A stretch of 15,771 bases of DNA. Origin: JAXHUA01 sp034189695. GTDB lineage: Bacteria; Chloroflexota; Dehalococcoidia; E44-bin15. Location of the stretch: positions 1 through 15,771 of the forward strand of contig JAXHUA010000170.1 in NCBI GenBank assembly GCA_034189695.1, in the 5' to 3' direction. Numbering within the stretch: position 1 is the first letter of the stretch; the number at the start of each line of letters is the position of its first letter. The notes under the pieces are model-generated. The model saw nothing but the letters and a program-made list of their open reading frames with translations, was not told the origin of the DNA and searched no databases. Below, in pieces: positions 8,536 to 14,727 of the stretch. Both the position numbers and the translations under genes were made by a program.

Positions 8536-8603
8536 ATCATGATCCGGTCCGTTGACGCCTTCCGGCGGCAGCCCGGCAGGGACAGGCAACCGGCACGTGT
8601 CGT

Positions 8604-10709
8604 CTAGCCCGAGGGCGGTGAGCGATCGGCCTGCTCATGGCTGGTCATCGCTTCGGCCTGTTCGGCCACCCTTTCTGGTAGGGACGCCTCAACCTCGGCC
8701 GCTTCGACAGGTCCCAGTGCGATGGCCGCTTCCAGAGCTCCTCGCGCCAGGTGCACGGCGGCCTCCTCACCCGAGATGTCAGCCTGGGTGGCTTCCTGCG
8801 TGGCTGCCTTCAGGGCCGCCCCGACGGCTTCCGTGACATCGGCTTCCGTCTCGCTCGCGCCCTGGACGATGCCCTGGCCCGCTCCCCTCAGCACGTCCCT
8901 CGGGTCCACCCCGGGTTGTCGCATGCCCCGCATCACGCCAACCACCGCCTGATGCGCGAGCTGTTTTTCGCTCAGCTCCGTCTGGTCAGCAGCGTGCATC
9001 GCTCCACGGGCTGCGTGCTGCGCGACCTCGGCGCTATGGACCCTGTCCGGGCGAGCGCTCCGCCACGCACCGTTGATTACCCCCTCCAGGGCTTTGGCCA
9101 CCCGGGCCGTCGTTCTGCGGCCTCGTGCCGCCCCGACGATGGCCAGGCGCACTGCTTCGGCAAGCTGATGCGTGGTTACGCCCAGTGCGATGTCTACGCC
9201 GGGAAATGGCACACGTCTCAAGTAACCGAAGGGAAACTGGGTCAGGAAGTTCAGGCCCGGCGTTGTGCTCATCGGCCGTGCTACCTGCCTCATTGGCGCC
9301 ATAAGGGCGTCCAGCAGTACTCCACGACTGACCTCGCCTTCCTCCCGGACAGTTGCCAGCAGATACAGGGTTGCGACGCCGACGAGGAAAGCGACGCCGA
9401 ACAGGAAATCAAAACCGGTAAGCGAAAGGGCCAGCCGCTGGATGACGTGAGAAGGGTCGACCCAGGTGAACGTGATACTGAGTTGCCGTACGCTGAAGAA
9501 GTCGGCGAGGCGGCCGCCAAGTAGCGGCCCGAGGCCGTAGCCGAGATTGGTCGCCAGGCCGGCGACCGCCAGATATGCGGTCGCCTGTCCTTGAGGAGCC
9601 AGCTTCATTCCAATGGTGCCAACCGTGAGGGTGACGCCGGCTGCGGCAATCCCGGCGAAGACGTGGAGTATCACCAGGAGGGGGATGGTCAGGAAATAGC
9701 GCTCCGGCATGGTGGTGAAAACCCACCCGAGAATCACCAGCAGATACAGGGACGCACACGCCGTCAAGACGGCCTTCATGCCCAGGCGGTCGGCAAGCGG
9801 GCCCCACACGCGGAGAAACAGGACGTTGGTGGCCTGGCTGAGTATGCTGAAACCAATGACTGCGGAGACCGGCAGACCGAGACGCCGCAGCATGTAGACG
9901 GCGAAGAAGGGAATCGCCAGATTCAGGGCGAGTCCCCAGAGGAAGAGGAAAAGCACCAGCCGGCGGTAGTTGGCATCACGGATGGGGGCGCCAATGGTCG
10001 AGAGAAGCGATGGTTGCGGCCCCACGGGGCGCTGCATCAGAGGTTCCGGCATCATTGCCATGAAGAGCGGACTGGCCAGCCCCAATGTGAGAGCGCCGAC
10101 AAGCAGTGGATAGGCGTAGCCGTGGGCAACCGCTTCAGGCGGGGCGTTCGCCACCCAGTAGTCGGCAAACAGGGCTGCTGCCAGGCCGAACACCATCGCC
10201 GCCACACTGGCGAACAGCAAACGCCTGGCGAAGAAGCTGCCCAGTATCCGCTGGGGCACGAGGTCACGGACCCAGCTGTTCCACGCGCCGTTGGTCACGC
10301 CGTTGAGCGCGCCCCTGATAGCCATCACCACGAGGAGTGCCGAGATCGCACCGGCGCTGGGCACCTTGATGTAGAAGGGGATGACGGCGATAGGCAGCCA
10401 GAGCAACTGTGCAAGAAGCCAGGCGGTCAGCGCGATCGCCTTGCGTCTCCGCAGCTTCTCAACGAGAGGTATGGTCGGCAGTTGAAGAAGCTGGCCCAGA
10501 AACGGCAGGGCGGCCAGGATACCTATCTGAAGGTTGTTGGCGCCGAGGACCAGGGCAAAGGCAGCGAGGAATCCGCTCGTGGTGATGCTGCCGAAACCGA
10601 GGGAGACAACCCCCTCCCTGGTGAGCCAGCGCAGCCCGCCGGCCACCTCCTCATCGGAGATGGTCGGCCTGGGGAGAAATAGCCGTCTGATTCCCGTTAA
10701 TAGGTCCAT
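8604..10709 (-). CDS. MFS transporter with a C-terminal repeat tail
   Basis: A membrane protein of about 701 residues. Residues about 30-455 are a major facilitator domain with roughly twelve hydrophobic segments, and the loop GPLADRLGMKAV (304-315) is an MFS-type signature between helices. The substrate cannot be told. Residues about 505-680 form a soluble, Ala/Glu-rich, probably helical tail of repeats about 22 residues long (for example AAVHLARGALEAAIALG and VLRGAGQGIVQGA), which recall the DUF6781-type alanine-glycine helical repeats as I remember them. The tail is unusual for an MFS carrier, which usually ends at 400-450 residues. The start is ATG at 10709 or GTG at 10712; neither has a clear ribosome site. 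A poor promoter candidate (CTGACA, 17 bases, TATCCA; 10816-10788) lies upstream. It converges on glgP with 68 bases between the stops and no clear terminator there. Confidence 0.85.
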   Translation of the reverse strand: MDLLTGIRRLFLPRPTISDEEVAGGLRWLTREGVVSLGFGSITTSGFLAAFALVLGANNLQIGILAALPFLGQLLQLPTIPLVEKLRRRKAIALTAWLLAQLLWLPIAVIPFYIKVPSAGAISALLVVMAIRGALNGVTNGAWNSWVRDLVPQRILGSFFARRLLFASVAAMVFGLAAALFADYWVANAPPEAVAHGYAYPLLVGALTLGLASPLFMAMMPEPLMQRPVGPQPSLLSTIGAPIRDANYRRLVLFLFLWGLALNLAIPFFAVYMLRRLGLPVSAVIGFSILSQATNVLFLRVWGPLADRLGMKAVLTACASLYLLVILGWVFTTMPERYFLTIPLLVILHVFAGIAAAGVTLTVGTIGMKLAPQGQATAYLAVAGLATNLGYGLGPLLGGRLADFFSVRQLSITFTWVDPSHVIQRLALSLTGFDFLFGVAFLVGVATLYLLATVREEGEVSRGVLLDALMAPMRQVARPMSTTPGLNFLTQFPFGYLRRVPFPGVDIALGVTTHQLAEAVRLAIVGAARGRRTTARVAKALEGVINGAWRSARPDRVHSAEVAQHAARGAMHAADQTELSEKQLAHQAVVGVMRGMRQPGVDPRDVLRGAGQGIVQGASETEADVTEAVGAALKAATQEATQADISGEEAAVHLARGALEAAIALGPVEAAEVEASLPERVAEQAEAMTSHEQADRSPPSG

Positions 10710-10712
10710 CAC

Positions 10713-10999
10713 GTGCCAACCGGATTGATTCCTGTGCTGGAAATGCCGTCACCACGAGCCGTGACGCTGGAACAGTCTACAGCCAATTGGATATGCTCTG
10801 GAAGCTCTATTGTCAGGGAACACTGCTGGTGTTGTACAGCCGACTGCACCTCGCACCGCCGTCCCCTGCATGAAGCAGCCTCCCCGGCGAAAGGAGAGGC
10901 TGCCTTGCATCTCAGTCTCCGAATACCTGCTTCTTCGTGGTTCTCTTGCTGGGCTTCTTTGCGTGCTTCCAGACCTTCGCTCACCCGCTTTGTGCTGTA
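10713..10999. other. Intergenic stretch after the small Cys protein gene
   Basis: These 287 bases lie between the start of the MFS gene and the stop of the 79-residue protein gene. They contain the strong hairpin at 10875-10903, the palindrome CCAATTGG (10783-10790), and on the minus strand a lysine-rich open stretch that ends at 10918 just before the hairpin but is broken by a TGA near its beginning. I see no intact gene. Confidence 0.5.
10875..10903 (-). terminator. Strong hairpin, probable terminator of the usp group
   Basis: An 11-base-pair stem (one G-T pair on the transcript) closes a 7-base loop. On the minus strand it reads GCAGCCTCTCC, loop TTTCGCC, GGGGAGGCTGC. It lies about 100 bases past the stop of the 79-residue gene and before the MFS gene. 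The bases after the stem on the minus strand (TTCATGC) are only weakly T-rich, so efficient intrinsic termination is not certain. Confidence 0.6.
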
Positions 11000-11239
11000 T
11001 CAACCATGGCGGTCCTGACGCGAAAGCATGTCCTCGAGCAATCGCTCGGCCCTCCGACCTCGCATCCGCTTGAATCGGGCTACCCATCCGTGGGTGGGAT
11101 CGGGCAGGAACCCGTCCTCAGTGAGCACTACTGTTCGTTGCGAGAACGGGCACGGATCAAGGCACCGGTAGACCCCCCTGTGAGCCCACTGTCCGGCATA
11201 GTAGGTCTGGTTCTCCCTCGTGCAAGCACCGCTCTGCAT
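11000..11239 (-). CDS. Small Cys-containing protein of unknown function
   Basis: I do not recognise this 79-residue protein with certainty, but it is very likely a real gene: GGAGGAG sits six bases before its ATG, and it starts 46 bases after the stop of the universal stress protein gene on the same strand. Visible features are a YYAGQWAHRGVYRC stretch (13-26), cysteines at 6, 26 and 30, a TEDGFLPDP segment (40-48), and a basic, amphipathic C-terminal helix rich in Arg and Glu. The order AGQ...GVYRC...C...DGFLP is reminiscent of small zinc-ribbon-like proteins in which a Gly-x-Tyr-x-Cys strand precedes an acidic/proline loop. Only C26-x3-C30 plus C6 is present, so a complete zinc site is doubtful. 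A stress-linked accessory role is a guess from the neighbours. Confidence 0.65.
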   Translation of the reverse strand: MQSGACTRENQTYYAGQWAHRGVYRCLDPCPFSQRTVVLTEDGFLPDPTHGWVARFKRMRGRRAERLLEDMLSRQDRHG

Positions 11240-11285
11240 ACGATTCTCCTCCGCAGACTCATGAGCGCGCCCGCTGCAGGCTTCG

Positions 11286-12197
11286 CTAACGCTGTCTCAC
11301 CACGAGCACGGAGTGCCTGGCGTGTCGAGCCACTCTCTGGGCAACTCCTCCCAGACGGAACCTCTCTACCGCTGTCAAGCCCTTCGCTCCGACGACAATG
11401 AGGTCCGGGTTCACCATTGATGCCGTCGCCAGGATCTCATCGGCTGGCTCGCCCTTGCGTACCATAGACACAACGCGATAGCGGCGCTGTTTGAACATTC
11501 TCTTGGTCTTGTCAACCAGGCCGCCTGCCGCCTCCTCTTCGGCCTTCTGGAGCTGCGCCAGGATCTTCTGGCTCGTCTCGAAGTCCAGGGAGGGCATCTT
11601 CATCCAGGTGGCGATATGTGACTGAAGCACGGTGACGACCAGGACCTCACATTTGCCAGGCAGTGCAAGGTCGAGAAGGAACTGCGACGCTGCATCCGAA
11701 TAGCAGGAGCCGTCGGTGGCGAGAAGCACGCGTTGCAGGGGGTCCACCGGCTTGCGTGCCAAGAACACGCTGCACCCGACGTACTTCATTACCGCATGGG
11801 CCACTGTCCCCATTGCGAAGCGCTCGTTGTTGTCAATTCCCTTTGCGCCGAGCGCAACCAGCTCGGCCCCTGTCTTCTCCGCTTCTCGGATAATCTCCTC
11901 GGCCGGTTTCCCCCGACCCACGGTTGCCTCCGTTTTGATGCCGGCTGCATCGAGGACAGCGACTGCACTCTGTACCAGATCATTCGCCCTCTGTTCCTGC
12001 GCTTTCTTGGCCTCCTCCCTGTTCTTGGCCCCCGCGCCGCCGCTCAGCGTGTCGAGAGTCAACCTTCCGAGAAACGTGTGCTGGGGGACTACGCTGAACA
12101 CGGTTACCACGCTCTCATGAGCCAGCTGTAATGCGGTCAACGTCTTCGTGGCCCACGTTGAGTAGGCAGACCCGTCGACGGCGAGCAGTATCTTCAT
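11286..12197 (-). CDS. Tandem-domain universal stress protein (UspA family)
   Basis: A 303-residue protein made of two Usp domains (about 1-148 and 154-302), each an alpha/beta Rossmann-like ATP-binding fold. Domain 1 opens with KILLAVDGSAYS and carries GAKG-x9-GT (117-131), matching the ATP-binding pattern G-2x-G-9x-G-S/T. Domain 2 opens with RVLLATDGSCYS and has GAKG-x9-GG (270-284), so its phosphate-contact Ser/Thr is replaced by Gly and ATP binding there may be weaker. I set the start at the ATG at 12197 because GGGAGG lies nine bases upstream; an in-frame TTG at 12206 abuts that site. Usp proteins act in the cytosol in responses to starvation, energy stress or low oxygen. Here the gene lies between a glucan-type gene pair and a small Cys protein gene, which suggests a shared stress regulon. 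Confidence 0.92.
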   Translation of the reverse strand: MKILLAVDGSAYSTWATKTLTALQLAHESVVTVFSVVPQHTFLGRLTLDTLSGGAGAKNREEAKKAQEQRANDLVQSAVAVLDAAGIKTEATVGRGKPAEEIIREAEKTGAELVALGAKGIDNNERFAMGTVAHAVMKYVGCSVFLARKPVDPLQRVLLATDGSCYSDAASQFLLDLALPGKCEVLVVTVLQSHIATWMKMPSLDFETSQKILAQLQKAEEEAAGGLVDKTKRMFKQRRYRVVSMVRKGEPADEILATASMVNPDLIVVGAKGLTAVERFRLGGVAQRVARHARHSVLVVRQR

Positions 12198-12211
12198 CGT
12201 GCGCAACCTCC

Positions 12212-12352
12212 CTATCGTGTTTCACCGGGGGCGTCATTCGAAACGACGTGGGTGCCCCGCGCTGGAGAGTGCTTCGCGCCGCAACCGTCGCAACGCTCTC
12301 GGTCCAGGGGAATCATCTGCATCAAGAGAATGCCTGGCGTGGCTGTAATCAT
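12212..12352 (-). CDS. Possible 46-residue protein with a CDGC motif
   Basis: This is a doubtful small open frame in the 171-base gap between the DUF5752 gene and the stress protein gene. It starts 16 bases after the DUF5752 stop and ends 14 bases before the stress protein start. It encodes a short hydrophobic beginning, then RERCDGCGAKHSPARG, a single CxxC that looks like half of a zinc ribbon. Codon third positions are moderately GC-rich, as in the neighbours. No good ribosome site precedes ATG 12352 or the internal ATG 12322, so it may be leader sequence and not a gene. Confidence 0.25.
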   Translation of the reverse strand: MITATPGILLMQMIPLDRERCDGCGAKHSPARGTHVVSNDAPGETR

Positions 12353-12368
12353 GCCGCTATCTTGTCCG

Positions 12369-12674
12369 TCAGGCCAGCTTGGCGGAAAGGAAATCCACTC
12401 TCTCAGCCACTTTCCTGGCTGCCTGGACCTGGCTCGAGGACTTCGCCAGGTCCCGTGCCAGCTTGGCATCGCCAATCACGTCGTTCACCCATTTGCCGAA
12501 ATCGCTCTTATCGGCATTCGAGTGACGGGCGAAGGTCTCATCGGTCATGCTGGCCAGGGCCTCGCCCAGTTCCTTCACGTTCCTCAAGATACGGTCATCA
12601 CAACACCAGAATGTCTTCTCCTTGGGCACGTCGCCCAGCAGCCGCTCCGCGTCCTCTCTCAGAATCCGTGGCAT
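12369..12674 (-). CDS. DUF5752 family protein
   Basis: A 101-residue protein that I recognise as DUF5752-like, a family without a known activity to my knowledge. Characteristic elements are TFWCCDDRILRNVKELGEAL (21-40), then DETFARHSN (45-53) and DFGKWVNDVIGDAKLARDL (58-76), followed by a short amphipathic C-terminal helix. It has no signal peptide or membrane segment. I chose the ATG at 12674 because AGGAGGG precedes it; an in-frame start at 12752 would overlap the glycosyltransferase. It starts 28 bases after the glycosyltransferase stop on the same strand and is almost certainly cotranscribed with it. I recall such proteins occurring near glucan or trehalose enzymes, so an accessory or regulatory role toward the glycosyltransferase is plausible but unproven. 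Confidence 0.8.
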   Translation of the reverse strand: MPRILREDAERLLGDVPKEKTFWCCDDRILRNVKELGEALASMTDETFARHSNADKSDFGKWVNDVIGDAKLARDLAKSSSQVQAARKVAERVDFLSAKLA

Positions 12675-12702
12675 CGCTTCACCCTCCTGTCTTGTCAGTC
12701 TC

Positions 12703-14142
12703 TCAGGCCACAGCAGCCATTTCTCGCTCCCCCGTCTGGGGAAGTGTGTCACACACGCTCCGGTCGTCTACAGGGATGTCCTTGGTGCTGGCGACCACTA
12801 TGTTGGTCAATCGAGGTACGACGAACGGGGACTCCTCAGCAACGGGCTTGCCACGCAGAATGTGCTGCACGCGAGCCTGGTTCTCCACCCTGCCTATGAG
12901 GTTCTGTGTTGCCGCCTCCCATGTGAACAGGCGCGCGGTTCGCCTCGCCGCCTTGCGCATTCTCACCACTTCTTCGGGATATTCACGCAGGTACGTGATG
13001 TACCCCACGATCTCTTCGGGGTCGGCGGTCTCGAGAACGAAGGCGTTGACGAATGGGATAGCGTAGTCCTCGCCGGTGCACCCCGCGAAGACGATCCCGC
13101 CCGCGGCCATGGCTTCCAGGCCGACCAGGCCGAAAGGCTCGTGCCCGCTGTTGGCCAGCACGCAGTCTGACGCTCGATACAGCAGCCGGAGGAACTCCTG
13201 GGGCATATGGAATCGAATGTCGACTACATCGGCGGGGGTCGACTCCTGCAACGCGGCCAGATAGCCGCGTGGCGAACCACGTTTCATTGTAGCCTCGTTC
13301 ACCACGAGCCCCAATGAGTGTGCCCTGGAGAGGACCTCCTGGCCGTGGCTTTCGATACCACCTCTGGCGAGCAGCATCGGATTGAGACCCTTATCCTTGA
13401 GCTGTGCCGTGGCAGCCACAGCCTCATTCCAGCACTTGTCCGGGTCCCACCGCGCCACCTTGCACATAAGCAGGTCGGCATTCAGTGCGTTGCGGACATC
13501 CCTGACTTCCTTCAGGTCAACCGTCTCAAGCAGGCTCTTTGGTATGCCGTTGGGAATCACCAGCGGGTTGACCCCCATGCGGCGCATGACATGCTTCATG
13601 TAGCGGCTTACCGTGGTCGCCGTAGTGGCGTAGCTGAGTCTCGCCCAGTCGATGCGATGGAAGGAGAACGTGTTGTTGGCATTCCAGAACATCACCACCC
13701 TGTCGCGCAGGCCAGCCCAATGAAGAGCATCGCTGAGCCGGCACATTGCCTCCGCGGTATGCCATTCCTCGCCCAGGACCACCACCAACTTGCCGGAATC
13801 AACGGCGGGCTTCACTATTCGTTCCGTGACGAACGGTGGGATGGACTGGTTGAAGTCACGGACCTTGTCCTCCTCGCCATGATACACTCCGTCAGGGTAG
13901 TACTCACTGATCCACTGACACCACCGATGCAAGACCAGCTTCTTCCTGCATCGCCGTTGCTCACCCGGAAGATGGGGATCGCCGACGAAGAACAGGTGAG
14001 TTGGGAAACCCATTCTCGCCAGAGTGGTTGACAGATGATTGACTCTGACGCCGAGACCGCCCGCCAGCGAATAGCCGTCCGGCCCTTCGAAGGAGAGGAT
14101 TACGAACTCCGTGTTGTCAGGCCTGATGCTCTTCTGCCTCAA
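12703..14142 (-). CDS. GT-B glycosyltransferase (GT4 / glycogen-synthase-like)
   Basis: A two-domain GT-B glycosyltransferase of about 479 residues. The N-terminal domain has the GGLGVRVNHL loop typical of GT4 and GT5 enzymes, shortly after the first strand (FVILSFEGPDG). The linker has TTVSRYMKHVMRRMGVNPLVIPNGIP-type features, with the VIPNGIP block where the C-terminal domain begins. The nucleotide-sugar site has the EX7E motif in HEPFGLVGLEAMAAGG, with glutamates about residues 335 and 343. The open frame extends to a TTG at 14229, but the best supported start is the TTG at 14142, with AGGAG ten bases upstream; GTG 14172 is an alternative. No signal or membrane segment is seen. With glgP nearby and DUF5752 next to it, synthesis of a storage glucan or related glucoside is likely. 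The sugar donor and acceptor are unknown. Confidence 0.85.
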   Translation of the reverse strand: MRQKSIRPDNTEFVILSFEGPDGYSLAGGLGVRVNHLSTTLARMGFPTHLFFVGDPHLPGEQRRCRKKLVLHRWCQWISEYYPDGVYHGEEDKVRDFNQSIPPFVTERIVKPAVDSGKLVVVLGEEWHTAEAMCRLSDALHWAGLRDRVVMFWNANNTFSFHRIDWARLSYATTATTVSRYMKHVMRRMGVNPLVIPNGIPKSLLETVDLKEVRDVRNALNADLLMCKVARWDPDKCWNEAVAATAQLKDKGLNPMLLARGGIESHGQEVLSRAHSLGLVVNEATMKRGSPRGYLAALQESTPADVVDIRFHMPQEFLRLLYRASDCVLANSGHEPFGLVGLEAMAAGGIVFAGCTGEDYAIPFVNAFVLETADPEEIVGYITYLREYPEEVVRMRKAARRTARLFTWEAATQNLIGRVENQARVQHILRGKPVAEESPFVVPRLTNIVVASTKDIPVDDRSVCDTLPQTGEREMAAVA

Positions 14143-14201
14143 TGCTGGACCGCTCCTGTCTCTATTGCTCACCCGGTTCGTCCGGGCCCGGGTTGGGGTG
14201 C

Positions 14202-14230
14202 TTGACAACGCCTGGCAGGTGTGTAACAAT
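14202..14230 (+). promoter_or_regulatory. Candidate promoter for the winged-helix gene
   Basis: A perfect TTGACA (14202-14207) is followed after 17 bases by AACAAT (14225-14230), a 4/6 -10 match preceded by TGT, an extended -10. Transcription would start near 14237 and leave a leader of about 134 bases before the ATG at 14371. Confidence 0.5.
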
Positions 14231-14287
14231 ATATGGAGTGGGATTCATGAGAGACGTACCAGGAACCGCGGTGCATTATCTAGCAAG

Positions 14288-14305
14288 CATGAAATCCACT
14301 TCATG
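14288..14305. promoter_or_regulatory. Candidate operator, inverted repeat CATGAA-N6-TTCATG
   Basis: A perfect 6-base inverted repeat with a 6-base centre lies over the predicted start of the minus-strand transcript (about 14303) and 66 bases before the winged-helix gene. A further TTCATG half-site at 14244-14249 lies just past the predicted start of the plus-strand transcript. The size and symmetry suit a dimeric winged-helix repressor, most simply the product of the adjacent gene. Assignment to that protein is inference. Confidence 0.4.
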
Positions 14306-14309
14306 GCTC

Positions 14310-14337
14310 ATTATCCACATGTTCGTGTTTTTGTCAA
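14310..14337 (-). promoter_or_regulatory. Candidate promoter for the glycosyltransferase group
   Basis: On the minus strand TTGACA (14337-14332) is followed after 16 bases by GATAAT (14315-14310), a 5/6 -10 match. The start would be near 14303, giving a leader of about 160 bases before the glycosyltransferase start at 14142. It is the strongest promoter match I found in the window. Confidence 0.55.
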
Positions 14338-14370
14338 GCCCCTGTCGCGCTGGATTGAGGAGGTGCTTCA

Positions 14371-14682
14371 ATGCGTGAGTGGACTTTCCTCACGAACCAC
14401 GGTCTGGTACTGGCCGTCATCTTCCAGCGGTCACACAGCACGGTCAGGGAAATCGGCGACGCCGTCGGCATCACTGAGAGAGCCACTCACAAGATTGTGA
14501 GGGACCTCGAAAGGGAGGGCTACCTCACTAAAGGCAAGGAGGGGAGGCGGAACTACTACACCGTCAACCCGGACGTGCCCATGAGAGACGACGTGACGGA
14601 TGCCGATGTTGGGCAACTCCTGAAGGTGTTGACCGGCAGGAGGAGAAGTAGAAGGCGCACCAGGGAACCGGTGGCCCCGTAG
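14371..14682 (+). CDS. Small winged-helix DNA-binding regulator (MarR/ArsR-like)
   Basis: A 103-residue protein consisting almost entirely of one winged helix-turn-helix. Residues 1-20 form the first helix (MREWTFLTNHGLVLAVIFQR); STVREIGDAVGITERATHKIVRDLEREG (23-50) is the helix-turn-helix with its recognition helix; YLTKGKEGRRNYYTVNP (51-67) is the beta wing. The tail is Arg-rich (GRRRSRRRTREP). It has no ligand domain and no metal-binding Cys/His set, so it is probably a simple dimeric repressor or activator. The ribosome site GGAGG lies seven bases before the ATG. It is divergent from the glycosyltransferase group, and the spacer carries an inverted repeat it may bind, which suggests autoregulation and control of that group. 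It converges on the enoyl-CoA hydratase gene. Confidence 0.85.
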   Translation: MREWTFLTNHGLVLAVIFQRSHSTVREIGDAVGITERATHKIVRDLEREGYLTKGKEGRRNYYTVNPDVPMRDDVTDADVGQLLKVLTGRRRSRRRTREPVAP

Positions 14683-14683
14683 A

Positions 14684-14712
14684 AACCGGACTCCGATACC
14701 CGATAGTCGGTT
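14684..14712. terminator. Weak hairpin between convergent genes
   Basis: AACCGGACT (14684-14692) pairs with AGTCGGTT (14705-14712) as an 8-base-pair stem with one bulged G and a 12-base loop. It fills the 45-base gap between the stops of the winged-helix gene and the enoyl-CoA hydratase. On the minus strand it is followed by TTTCT-like bases, so termination of the hydratase transcript is possible; on the plus strand there is no T run. Confidence 0.3.
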
Positions 14713-14727
14713 GGAGGAAGCAGCGGG

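Noticed and set aside
7150..8589. 479-codon open frame antisense to glgP on the minus strand
   Set aside because: It mirrors the phosphorylase codons, is Pro/Arg/His-rich with no recognisable domain, and the plus-strand frame is an unmistakable GT35 enzyme.
8536..8603. Possible terminator between the convergent glgP and MFS genes
   Set aside because: Only a 4-base stem (CGCC-TTCC-GGCG) is visible and there is no T run on either strand.
9591..10682. 363-codon plus-strand frame antisense to the MFS gene
   Set aside because: Its composition (Gly, Gln, Glu, Arg, His) is typical of the reverse complement of membrane-protein codons; the minus-strand frame has clear membrane helices.
12675..12752. 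26-codon N-terminal extension of the DUF5752 protein
   Set aside because: It overlaps the end of the glycosyltransferase, and the internal ATG at 12674 has a strong ribosome site.
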